In this document: one piece after another, positions 56,431 through 64,000 of the stretch | Position numbering within the stretch: position 1 is the stretch's first letter | How the letters are laid out: each line of letters opens with the position of its first letter | NCBI GenBank assembly: GCA_964368625.1 | Contig: CAYJBH010000013.1 | Location: 5,482 to 69,481 of the forward strand | Origin: CAYJBH01 sp964368625 | GTDB lineage: Bacteria > Bacillota > Clostridia > Oscillospirales > Ruminococcaceae | Length of the DNA stretch: 64,000 nt | Direction: 5' to 3' | The notes under the pieces: model-generated | What the model was told of the DNA's origin: nothing | Seen by the model: the letters and a program-made list of their open reading frames with translations, nothing else | Databases searched by the model: none | Made by a program: the position numbers and the translations under genes

Positions 56431-58089
56431 ATGCTTAAAAATTATACTGTAGAAAGAAATGTTCAAATACTTATTGACTTACTGAAGCAACATAATGTAA
56501 AAAAAGTAATTGTAAGTCCCGGTACAACAAACGTTTGCTTTGTCGCCAGTATACAACAGGATACTTTTTTTGAAATATATTCCTGTGTAGATGAACGTTC
56601 GGCAGCCTACATGGCCTGTGGGTTAGCCGCGGAAAGCGGTGAACCGGTAGTGCTCAGCTGTACCGGTGCAACTGCCTCGAGAAATTATATGCCGGCTTTA
56701 ACCGAAGCTTACTACAGAAAACTTCCTATCTTGGCAGTAACTTCTATGCAGCATTCGGCTCGAATAGGTCATAATATACCACAAGCAATAGACAGATCAG
56801 TGATGCCTAATGATACTGTTAAGTATAGTGTAGAGCTTAAGGTGATGAGAGATAATGATGACCTATGGGGTTGTAATGTTGCTGTTAATAAAGCTTTATT
56901 ACTTTTAAAAGACAAAAATCCAGGACCGGTACATATTAATTTGATAACAACCTATCACCAAGATTTTTCCACCGATTCACTTCCAAGGCAGCGCGTGATA
57001 AATAAAATATATTCCGACGACCATTTTCCGAAGATCACTGAAAAAAAAGTTGTTATATTCGTTGCTGAACATATTGAATGGAATAAAGAATTAACCATAG
57101 CAGTAGAAAAATTTTGCGAAAAATATAATGCCGTAGTTTTATATGATCACACCGGTAAGTATAAAGGGGAATATGGAATTTTGCCAAATTTATTGTTGAG
57201 CGTAGATCAACCATCTCCTTTTAGTGAAATTGATTTAATGATCAGCATAGGAAATGTTTCTGGTGCTTATTTGCCTTTAACTCCCAAAACTGTTTGGCGG
57301 GTAAACCATGACGGCGAAATAAGAGATACATACAGAACGTTAAGGTATGTGTTTGAGATGAAAGAGGAAATGTTTTTCACTAAATATTGTGAATTATCTG
57401 AAGCTAACAACCTGTCGTATTACCACCAATGGAAAGAGGCAGATGAAAAAATAAGGAAACTTGTGCCAGATTTGCCATTTTCAAACCCTTGGATAGCTCA
57501 AAGAACTATTGCGCATTTGCCGAAAAACTCGGTTCTTCATTTAGGAATACTTAACTCGCTGCGCTCATGGAACTTTTTTGAAGCAGACAAGAGCATTACG
57601 GTTTATTCTAACACCGGAGGTTTTGGCATTGATGGATGTGTATCAACACTAATCGGAGCCTCCTTAGCCAATACCGATAAACTGTTTTTTGGTGTCGTTG
57701 GAGATTTGGCCTTTTTTTACGACATGAATTCGTTAGGAAATCGTCACATTTCAAACAATCTTAGGTTAATTGTTGTTAACAACGGCAAAGGAACTGAGTT
57801 CAGGCACTATAATCACTTTGCTGCAAAGTTTGACGAAAGTGCCGATACGTTTATTGCTGCTGCTGGTCATTTTGGGAACAAGTCTTCTTTATTGATAAAA
57901 AACTATTCTGAAAATCTTGGTTTTGAATATATCAGCGCTAGTTCAAAACAAGAATTTGATAAGGTGTTAGATGATTTTGTTTTTTCACAAAAGAAAAATC
58001 AATCCATTATTTTTGAAGTGTTTACAAATAATGAAGATGAAAGTAACGCTCTAAAAAAAATTAACTTTATGAGCACCAACGGGAGTTAA
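56431..58089 (+). CDS. MenD-like thiamine-diphosphate enzyme
   Basis: 552 residues. Its N-terminus SPGTTNVCFV and CVDERSAAYMACGLA match MenD (SEPHCHC synthase), with cofactor-activating Glu55 at the conserved place. ThDP/metal motif is GDLAFFYD (425) and IVVNNGKG. No other menaquinone genes are near; instead it lies in a surface-polymer cluster beside an SDR gene. It probably joins an alpha-keto acid-derived carbanion to a nucleotide-sugar or other acceptor. Substrate unknown. RBS aagaagg. Confidence 0.8.
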   Translation: MLKNYTVERNVQILIDLLKQHNVKKVIVSPGTTNVCFVASIQQDTFFEIYSCVDERSAAYMACGLAAESGEPVVLSCTGATASRNYMPALTEAYYRKLPILAVTSMQHSARIGHNIPQAIDRSVMPNDTVKYSVELKVMRDNDDLWGCNVAVNKALLLLKDKNPGPVHINLITTYHQDFSTDSLPRQRVINKIYSDDHFPKITEKKVVIFVAEHIEWNKELTIAVEKFCEKYNAVVLYDHTGKYKGEYGILPNLLLSVDQPSPFSEIDLMISIGNVSGAYLPLTPKTVWRVNHDGEIRDTYRTLRYVFEMKEEMFFTKYCELSEANNLSYYHQWKEADEKIRKLVPDLPFSNPWIAQRTIAHLPKNSVLHLGILNSLRSWNFFEADKSITVYSNTGGFGIDGCVSTLIGASLANTDKLFFGVVGDLAFFYDMNSLGNRHISNNLRLIVVNNGKGTEFRHYNHFAAKFDESADTFIAAAGHFGNKSSLLIKNYSENLGFEYISASSKQEFDKVLDDFVFSQKKNQSIIFEVFTNNEDESNALKKINFMSTNGS

Positions 58090-58094
58090 TATAA

Positions 58095-59153
58095 ATGGAA
58101 ATTTTAGTTTTAGGCGGAACCGGTGCGATGGGCGTACACTTAGTACATTTTTTAACAAACACAAACGCAAACGTCACTGTAACTTCAAGAAGAAGCCATC
58201 AGTCGTACGCGAACATTAAATATATTGTGTGTAATGCTAAAAATTCCGATGAATTATCTAAGGTTTTACTGAAGAAATGGGATGTGATAGTCGACTTTAT
58301 GGCATATGATACAACACAGCTTTTCACAAATAATATAACGAATATTTTGTCGCAGACAAACCAGTATATTTTTTTGAGTTCGGCGAGAGTATATGATAAT
58401 TTGTCCACCGTAATTACGGAGCAATCTACACGGCTACTAGACACTTGTGTTGACAGTGAATACTTAAATACTGATGAATATGCGCTATCTAAAGCACGGC
58501 AAGAAAATGCTTTAATTAACGGCGATTATGCAAATTGGACAATAATAAGACCATATATTACCTATGATACATATCGCATGCAGCTTGGGACATATGAGTT
58601 GAATAATTGGCTGTACAGAGCAATTAATAAAAGATCGGTAGTATTCGATACCGAAATGCTAAACCGAAAAACAACCATGACATATGGGGCTGATGTCGCA
58701 AAAAGAATAACTGCGATAATTGGTAATAAGGCAGCGCTTGGAGAGGTTTATCAAATTGCTACTAACGAGTTTAAAACATGGCGTCAAGTAATGGATATTT
58801 ACTTTGATGCAATCGAAGAAAAACTTGGTTTTAGACCTAATTGTGTTGAAGTCAAAAATATTCAAAGTGCTTTAAATATTAAAAATTCGAAGCATCAAAT
58901 TGTTTACGATAGAATGTTTGACCGTGTGTTCGATAGCTCGAAAATTAATACACTTTGCTTAGATGACAACTACACCAACTTGAAAGAGGGCTTAACGAAG
59001 TGTCTTGACGATTTTCTCCTCGAGCCTTATTTTGGTAATATCAATTGGGGCTTTGAGGCCATTAAAGATAAAATAGCTAACGAGAGAATACGATACAGTG
59101 AAATTGGCAATGTTAAAAAATATTTAAACTATTTTAAGTGCCGATATTTTTAA
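58095..59153 (+). CDS. NAD-dependent epimerase/dehydratase (extended SDR)
   Basis: 352 residues. Rossmann motif GGTGAMGVHL at the N-terminus and the YALSK active-site Tyr-Lys, with SSARVYD before it. Extended-SDR layout with substrate-binding C-terminal part. It follows the MenD-like gene by 5 bases, so the two likely act in one pathway: the SDR could oxidise, reduce or epimerise its product. Confidence 0.85.
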   Translation: MEILVLGGTGAMGVHLVHFLTNTNANVTVTSRRSHQSYANIKYIVCNAKNSDELSKVLLKKWDVIVDFMAYDTTQLFTNNITNILSQTNQYIFLSSARVYDNLSTVITEQSTRLLDTCVDSEYLNTDEYALSKARQENALINGDYANWTIIRPYITYDTYRMQLGTYELNNWLYRAINKRSVVFDTEMLNRKTTMTYGADVAKRITAIIGNKAALGEVYQIATNEFKTWRQVMDIYFDAIEEKLGFRPNCVEVKNIQSALNIKNSKHQIVYDRMFDRVFDSSKINTLCLDDNYTNLKEGLTKCLDDFLLEPYFGNINWGFEAIKDKIANERIRYSEIGNVKKYLNYFKCRYF

Positions 59154-59292
59154 TGAAATTATCGATAAATATTTTGGGGATTTTATATTAACCCAATATC
59201 ACTAGATATATTACACATCACCGCTTCCCCAATCTTAAACACAGTTGAGATTTACAATATTTGTAGAGTTTTACTAAACTAAAGGAACTAAA

Positions 59293-61731
59293 ATGAAAAT
59301 AAATTTTAAAAGAAAAATTTTAATAGCACTCGAGAGTATAGTTGAATGTCACGAATATATAAAGAAAATGAGCACAGCCACCGACATCTCACATTACTTA
59401 GCATTGTGCCAAGAGGTTGCAATGTCGGTGAAAAATGTTGTTGAAACAAAAGAGGATGCAGGATATGAAAAAGATAATTTGTTAAAAATGTTAGGTGAAT
59501 ACAATAAAAATCTATTTTTAGCAAATAATATTGGGGAAATAAATATAGAATTTGAACGCGCTTTTTGTGTTTGCGAAGAAAATATTGTTGAAATTAGAAA
59601 TTCAGTTGTTGAAAAACTACCGAATGAAAAAATGGTTGCAGTTTTCCTTCCTTACAACGCTTCAATGTGGGATTGCTTTGACAGTATTTGCACTGAGGCT
59701 ATGAAAAACGATGATTGGAATGTATTTGTTATGCCCGTTCCATACCATTCACTTAATGCACAACACTTGCCATACGAGTTGAATTATGAATATGCTGCAT
59801 TGCCACAGCATCTGCCACTTGTGGACTATAGAGACTGCTCGTTACAAGAATTAGCACCCGATGTAGTTTTTTATCACAATCCATATGATGATTTTAACCG
59901 GTTAACAAAAGTTTTTCCGGAATTTTATTCGCGTAATCTTTTAAAAATAACTCCAAATATCGTGTATATTCCATATTATGTTTCGGAGCAAAATACGATG
60001 GAGCATATGTTGGAGTTACCCGGAGTGAAAAATGCCTGGAGAGTTGTTATTCAGGAAGAACTCAAAGAGCAGTTTTTAAAAATTTATCCCAAAGAAAAGA
60101 TTCTTTTGTACGGCAACCCTAAATTTGATGCTTTGTTTAATGTAAATAAAGATGAAATACCGCAAAAATGGAAAGAGAAAATTAGTAACAAAACAGTGTT
60201 TTTCTATAACACTCATTTGACAAGTGTAATGTCCTCGCAAGACAAATTTTTCCACATGATTGATTATATTATCGAAACACTAAAAACTTCTGAAGATGTA
60301 GTAATACTTTGGAGACCGCATCCTTTATTAAGGCAAACACTCTTGACGTTTTCTGATAATGCGGAATATATGAAAAAATACAAAAGACTAATAAAGCAAT
60401 TTAAGTCTTTGCCTAATGCAATTTATGATAATTCTGGGAAATTACACACAAGCATGGCTATATCTGATGCATATATAGGTACTGCTCGTAGCTCGGTATT
60501 AAAATTGTATAAAGAATTGAATAAGCCTATATATATAATACCGGACTTTTTTGAGAGTAATTATTGGGAGCGTAATTGTTTTCGTGCAAACAGAGGCGGC
60601 ATCGTTTGCAATAACGAATTATGGCAGTTTGATTCAAACTTTAATGCTTTATTTAAAATGGATATGAGCACTTTTGATGTGGAATTTATTACAACAATCG
60701 AAAAATATCCATTTGCAGAAAAACAATTATATCACCTTGTTGATAACTACGACAAATGGTTGATTCTTTTGCCTACAAAGAAAAAAGAAATGGTGATTTT
60801 TAATATCGAAACTAATGAGCAGAGAAAAATTCAACTTACAAAAGAGGATCTTTTTGAATACCACCATTATCTTTCCGCTTTAAATGATGGTATTCTAACT
60901 TTTGCGCTAAATGGCAGCACAGAACGTTATTATTCCTTTTCATTTAAAAACTTTGAATTGAAGGAATACAAAACAAACTTAGAAGGACAAATTATTGGTG
61001 TTGAACAAAATTATCTTTGGCTATTTGATGCTGATAATAAACAATTATCAGCACAGAACGTCTTTGACGACGAAGTAATTATTTATTCCTTACCCGCTAA
61101 TCTTACCTTTAAAAAGCTACCGTTTATTAAAATTGACTGTGATGATTTATGGATAATTGAACGTGACGAAGGCGTTTTATTATACTATAAATATTTTAAA
61201 GATCCAACCAACTTTAGTATTCACAATGTATCCCCTAATTGTCAAAAAAGTAAGGACATACATATACGTATGTGCCATGTTCATAATAAAAAATTACTTC
61301 TTAGCAACACTTACTCGGATGAGATTTATAGCTATTATCCTAAAACCAAGACTTTGACAGCGCTTGTATCAAAATCAGATGGCAGTATCACCCCACATTG
61401 TTTAACTGCAGTAAGCTATAACGAGTGCTCTTATATTATGCCATTTGATACGAATGAACCTTATTTGATAGAGGTAGATAAGTACGCGACAAAAATACAA
61501 AAAAGACGATTCAAATTGAGAAAATCAGAAAAACTTGTAAATCATTTGTTGGACGACTATGTAAATGAAAATTCCTGTATAGCCAATTTACAAAGTTTTC
61601 CGATTAGTCTTACCGATTTTATTAAAGCGATAAAAGAAATTAGAAAAACAGAGAATGATGCGATGAGATATAAATATGCTAACATAGGTGAAAAAGTCTT
61701 TAACCATATTTCTGAGGAATTGTTAGGTTGA
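59293..61731 (+). CDS. TagF-like glycerophosphotransferase fused to a beta-propeller-like C-terminus
   Basis: 812 residues. Residues about 110-430 look like a CDP-glycerol glycerophosphotransferase (VAVFLPYNASMWDC, VILWRPHPLLRQT, YIGTARSSVLKLY). The remaining ~300 residues are repeated short beta strands (e.g. YLWLFDADNKQL, LLLSNTYSDEIYSYYP), resembling a propeller. An N-terminal helical region precedes. The fusion may bring a binding or scaffold function. It ends the cluster. AT-rich codons. Confidence 0.8.
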   Translation: MKINFKRKILIALESIVECHEYIKKMSTATDISHYLALCQEVAMSVKNVVETKEDAGYEKDNLLKMLGEYNKNLFLANNIGEINIEFERAFCVCEENIVEIRNSVVEKLPNEKMVAVFLPYNASMWDCFDSICTEAMKNDDWNVFVMPVPYHSLNAQHLPYELNYEYAALPQHLPLVDYRDCSLQELAPDVVFYHNPYDDFNRLTKVFPEFYSRNLLKITPNIVYIPYYVSEQNTMEHMLELPGVKNAWRVVIQEELKEQFLKIYPKEKILLYGNPKFDALFNVNKDEIPQKWKEKISNKTVFFYNTHLTSVMSSQDKFFHMIDYIIETLKTSEDVVILWRPHPLLRQTLLTFSDNAEYMKKYKRLIKQFKSLPNAIYDNSGKLHTSMAISDAYIGTARSSVLKLYKELNKPIYIIPDFFESNYWERNCFRANRGGIVCNNELWQFDSNFNALFKMDMSTFDVEFITTIEKYPFAEKQLYHLVDNYDKWLILLPTKKKEMVIFNIETNEQRKIQLTKEDLFEYHHYLSALNDGILTFALNGSTERYYSFSFKNFELKEYKTNLEGQIIGVEQNYLWLFDADNKQLSAQNVFDDEVIIYSLPANLTFKKLPFIKIDCDDLWIIERDEGVLLYYKYFKDPTNFSIHNVSPNCQKSKDIHIRMCHVHNKKLLLSNTYSDEIYSYYPKTKTLTALVSKSDGSITPHCLTAVSYNECSYIMPFDTNEPYLIEVDKYATKIQKRRFKLRKSEKLVNHLLDDYVNENSCIANLQSFPISLTDFIKAIKEIRKTENDAMRYKYANIGEKVFNHISEELLG

Positions 61732-61872
61732 AGCTCCTATAGTTATTAAGCAAAACATAATAAAAAGATATACCATATTTTAATAAAATAGATCGATAAT
61801 ATTAATTATGCACGAATAACATATTTAATAAATCACTATATAATGATTTTATGTAATCAATTTATCTAATAA

Positions 61873-61941
61873 GTAATTATTTACGAGTCGTTAGATCTTT
61901 TTCACGAGAGGCATGCCTATCAACTTGAGCATGCTAAAGTG
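61873..61941 (+). pseudogene. Degraded TagD-like cytidylyltransferase fragment
   Basis: In one frame 22 residues match the start of the fusion protein at 46647 (13 of 22 identical by hand alignment). The LDLFHERH core matches FDLFHEGH, but the HxGH glycine is Arg. A stop lies just before it and the homology ends after AKV. This is a relic of a second copy or recombination. Confidence 0.6.
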
Positions 61942-62061
61942 TCTGTTTTTTTGGGGTTTGGGGCTTGCCCCAACATGGCAAAGCGGGGCGGTGTGTACCG
62001 GTCTGCCTTGCTTGCAAGCTTGTTTGCTTTTAAATACATAGTCTAAAATTATATAATAAAT

Positions 62062-62103
62062 GTGTTAAAAATCATTTGCGAAACATTCTATGATTTTTAA
62101 CAC
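62062..62103. terminator. 14-bp hairpin, terminator-like
   Basis: Perfect 14-base arms (62062-62075, 62090-62103) around a 14-base loop, followed by T-rich sequence (gtttattttt). It may close the upstream cluster. Confidence 0.6.
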
Positions 62104-62254
62104 GTTTATTTTTGTGCAAATTTTTTTAACACCACTACCCAAACCCACTCTTTTTTCACGATTAGTGAGAAGAACAGCATTTCGAAAACCATCAAAATAC
62201 AAAAGCAATGAATATCGGGTGCTAACCTTTCATATTAATTGAAAAAGGGGTGGG

Positions 62255-62425
62255 ATGATGACTGGAATAGATAATAATATAGCAAATGTAAAAACCGACA
62301 TAAAGCTCGCTGTTAACCGCAGCCTTTATCAAAAAGGCGTTATTACCGAAGAGATGTATATAAAGGCAAAAGAGATGTTGATTAAAACAATGCCACCAAA
62401 CAATAATCATGATAAAAAATTGTAA
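62255..62425 (+). CDS. Small element-associated protein, first copy
   Basis: 56 residues, RBS aaggggtggg. The core KLAVNRSLYQKGVITEEMYI is nearly identical to the gene at 63386. Such short SHOCT-like proteins accompany serine recombinases in mobile elements. Too short for most gene callers. Function unknown. Confidence 0.65.
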   Translation: MMTGIDNNIANVKTDIKLAVNRSLYQKGVITEEMYIKAKEMLIKTMPPNNNHDKKL

Positions 62426-62491
62426 GATGAATTTACTCTTGCCGCATTATGGCTGTTGTGGATTTTATTTTAAATGAAATTGTTAACTTTA

Positions 62492-62543
62492 AAACCGTGT
62501 GAAGTGCTTCCGACTTTCGGAAATGTTTTACACGGTTTAATTT
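62492..62543 (+). terminator. Terminator after small element gene
   Basis: Outer arms aaaccgtgt/acacggttt (62492-62500, 62530-62538) and an inner tccg/cgga hairpin, followed by aattttt (62539-62545). Confidence 0.65.
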
Positions 62544-62728
62544 TTAAATGCGCCATACACTCCACGATTACTATGTAAAATCATAAGTTTATAGCAATAA
62601 GGGATGAGCAAACGAAAACAAAAATTTTTACAAAAATAAATCTTTTGGTACTTAACCCCTTTATTTTTCGGCATGAATATTGGGAGGTGTTTTTCGCCGC
62701 CTAGTCTGAATCTTAAAAACAGTCTCAG

Positions 62729-62761
62729 CAAGCACTGAATTTGATTATCCAAATTCGCTTG
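62729..62761. promoter_or_regulatory. Candidate oriT inverted repeat
   Basis: CAAGC-act-GAATTTG (62729-62743) pairs with CAAATTC-GCTTG (62750-62761) with a 3-base bulge and a 6-base loop. It is 69 bases upstream of mobC, where an oriT is expected. Confidence 0.35.
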
Positions 62762-62829
62762 TTAGGAGACCTAAAACCCACAAAAAAGATTCGGACAGAA
62801 AGAAAATAGTTTACGAAAGGATTTATTAA

Positions 62830-63171
62830 ATGAGAAAAAGAAATGTTCAAATACTGTTTCGCCTCGCAAGTGATGAAGCACAGGAATTTGACAAAAAGGT
62901 TAAAAAGTCAGGTCTGCATCGAGAGACTTTTTTGCGAGAGATGATTGCAGGTTTTACCCTGCGAGAAAAACCCGACAAAGACTTTTATAGCGTCATGAAA
63001 CAGCTCACTGCTATCGGCAACAATTTAAATCAGCTTGCTGCAAAGGCTCAGTCACTCAACTTTATCGACTCGCCCGAACTTGAAAAGCAGTCGCGAGAGT
63101 GGGCGGAGCTTCAGTCGGCCGTGCAGGAAAAATATCTACTGCCAAAAAGGCGCACCGATAGTGGTCGTTAA
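62830..63171 (+). CDS. MobC-like relaxosome protein
   Basis: 113 residues with ribbon-helix-helix start (RNVQILFRLASDEAQEF) and MobC signature QLTAIGNNLNQLAAKA. It assists a relaxase at oriT. RBS gaaagga. No relaxase gene follows within the window, which is unusual. Confidence 0.8.
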   Translation: MRKRNVQILFRLASDEAQEFDKKVKKSGLHRETFLREMIAGFTLREKPDKDFYSVMKQLTAIGNNLNQLAAKAQSLNFIDSPELEKQSREWAELQSAVQEKYLLPKRRTDSGR

Positions 63172-63385
63172 GATTTAGGGGCGCGTGGTAGGTTTGATTG
63201 TCCTCTTTACTGTCGTGAACCATCGTAAACCCATTATCAGAAACCTCTCCGCGAGGAGTTCGGAAGTTTGCAGGATGCCATACGATAGCGAAGGTCAGAG
63301 CGTTTTTAATATCGTGCAAAAAACAAGTATATTAAACGTCGTTGCTTAATATTAATTATAAAAAGAGACAAGGAAAATAAACGAA

Positions 63386-63595
63386 ATGAGAAAGACAAAC
63401 GAAACACAGGAAATTAATGAAATCGACAGCAATATCAACTCGACAAAAACAGAGTTAAAACTTGCAGTTAACAAGAGCCTTTATTTAAAAGGCGTAATTA
63501 CCGAGGAGATGTATATAAAAGCAAAAGAGGCGCTGATTAGGGCGCCTATGTCGAACATTCAACACAAGAAGAGAGGCAGTTCTTTAGAGCGATAA
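63386..63595 (+). CDS. Small element-associated protein, second copy
   Basis: 69 residues; the central KLAVNKSLYLKGVITEEMYI matches the gene at 62255 with few changes. It immediately precedes the recombinase promoter. Probably a SHOCT-like accessory. RBS is weak (aaggaaa). Confidence 0.7.
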   Translation: MRKTNETQEINEIDSNINSTKTELKLAVNKSLYLKGVITEEMYIKAKEALIRAPMSNIQHKKRGSSLER

Positions 63596-63606
63596 TGATA
63601 CAACTC

Positions 63607-63635
63607 TTGACAAACATATAAATACATATTATAAT
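63607..63635 (+). promoter_or_regulatory. Promoter for serine recombinase
   Basis: TTGACA (63607-63612), 17-base spacer, TATAAT (63630-63635); both hexamers are consensus. The recombinase ATG is 62 bases beyond. Confidence 0.85.
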
Positions 63636-63696
63636 GAATTGTAACACAAAGAAGTGTTTTAAAAATTTATAACAATCCTAAAAGGAAGTTTAGATT

Positions 63697-64000
63697 ATGG
63701 ACTTATATGACTTAAGGAACGAATTGAGCATGGGCAAATCCATCTACGATTTGCCTCTTAAAGTTACCTTTTATGCACGTGTTTCAACCGGCAGTGATGA
63801 GCAGGCTCATTCGCTTAAAAATCAGATAAATTATTATCGAGATTTTATCGGCAAAAATTCTAACTGGACATACGTTGAGGGATATATCGACGAAGCTTTG
63901 AGCGGGACGAGTGTTTCTAAACGTGAAGCCTTTTTAAGGATGATCGACGACAGCAAGCTTGATAAATTCGATTTGATTATAACAAAAGAGATTTCGCGAT
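63697..64000 (+). CDS. Large serine recombinase (3' partial)
   Basis: 101 residues are visible before the window ends. They hold the resolvase domain start FYARVSTGSDEQAHSL with the catalytic Ser and Arg, and DEALSGTSVSKREAF. This is the integrase of an integrative mobilizable element (Tn4451/TnpX or similar type). RBS aaaggaag. Confidence 0.9.
   Translation, partial: MDLYDLRNELSMGKSIYDLPLKVTFYARVSTGSDEQAHSLKNQINYYRDFIGKNSNWTYVEGYIDEALSGTSVSKREAFLRMIDDSKLDKFDLIITKEISR

Larger units (their letters stand above)
61732..62254. other. Cluster-element boundary, remnants only
   Basis: Apart from the decayed cytidylyltransferase copy (61873-61941) and a terminator-like hairpin (62062-62103) no gene is seen. 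A GC-rich patch at about 61950-62020 contains ttggggc/gccccaa, unlike the AT-rich flanks. Confidence 0.5.
62426..62829. other. Non-coding segment with terminator and possible oriT
   Basis: It holds a hairpin terminator (62492-62543) and an imperfect inverted repeat (62729-62761) just upstream of mobC. The minus-strand frame 62537-62752 shows no family and is rejected. Confidence 0.5.

Noticed and set aside
62537..62752. 71-codon minus frame upstream of mobC
   Set aside because: Runs across the terminator and the oriT-like repeat; no domain.
63062..63319. 85-codon minus frame overlapping mobC
   Set aside because: Mostly antisense to mobC end, no start support; kept as non-coding.

Overview
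The window is low-GC DNA that looks chromosomal and comes from a spore-forming, flagellated member of the Clostridia (Bacillota). The evidence is SpoIVA and a SPOCS/LysM spore-envelope protein, FliD and FliS behind a sigma-28-type promoter, a teichoic-acid-type LtaS-like synthase, the ylxM-ffh-rpsP-khpA-rimM-trmD order, and several textbook TTGACA-17-TATAAT promoters. No tRNA, rRNA or CRISPR array was recognised.

Layout. (1) 1-3665: a 5'-truncated beta-CASP nuclease, then a HisH/HisF-like pair outside any his operon, with Gln at HisF catalytic position 130, then an MTA/SAH nucleosidase. (2) 3717-12604: a membrane-anchored GH25 muramidase facing an MFS/LtaS-like gene pair, then AI-2E family permease, prmC and a YqhQ-like gene. 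(3) 12764-18566: a LysR regulator divergent from a YeiH-type exporter, a nitroreductase, and fliD-fliS. (4) 18567-24349: an AT-rich gap with oriC-like motifs, a 44-residue membrane protein, an MFS plus glutamate-cysteine-ligase-like pair, and a parA-acyltransferase-comFB operon on the minus strand. (5) 24353-37150: a long minus-strand housekeeping stretch running from a strong promoter upstream of ylxM, through SRP, ribosome and tRNA modification, cell-shape genes (mreC, mreD, PBP2), recX, rimO, pgsA and cysS, to ribF. (6) 37192-43050: an orphan gene, then metY-like, recA and a response regulator in one direction, with the histidine kinase convergent and overlapping. (7) 43051-46421: a GC-rich hairpin element, then the SPOCS/LysM gene and a spoIVA lacking the usual C-terminus. 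(8) 46578-61731: an AT-rich surface-polymer cluster. (9) 61732-64000: remnants and the left part of an integrative mobilizable element, with a large serine recombinase running off the end.

The most distinctive unit is region 8. A cytidylyltransferase-dehydrogenase fusion probably makes a CDP-polyol. One classic and one beta-propeller-tailed CDP-glycerol-transferase-like protein could polymerise it, and GT2, GT4 and RgpF-like transferases with a pyruvyl transferase could decorate it. A MenD-like thiamine-diphosphate enzyme paired with a short-chain dehydrogenase points to an unusual sugar or carboxylic substituent. Four of its proteins appear to carry a small Rossmann-like module. A decayed copy of the cytidylyltransferase start lies just past the cluster, suggesting past recombination or duplication. 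No flippase, ABC exporter or polymerase is present in the window.

All assignments come from reading motifs and gene order; no database search was run.
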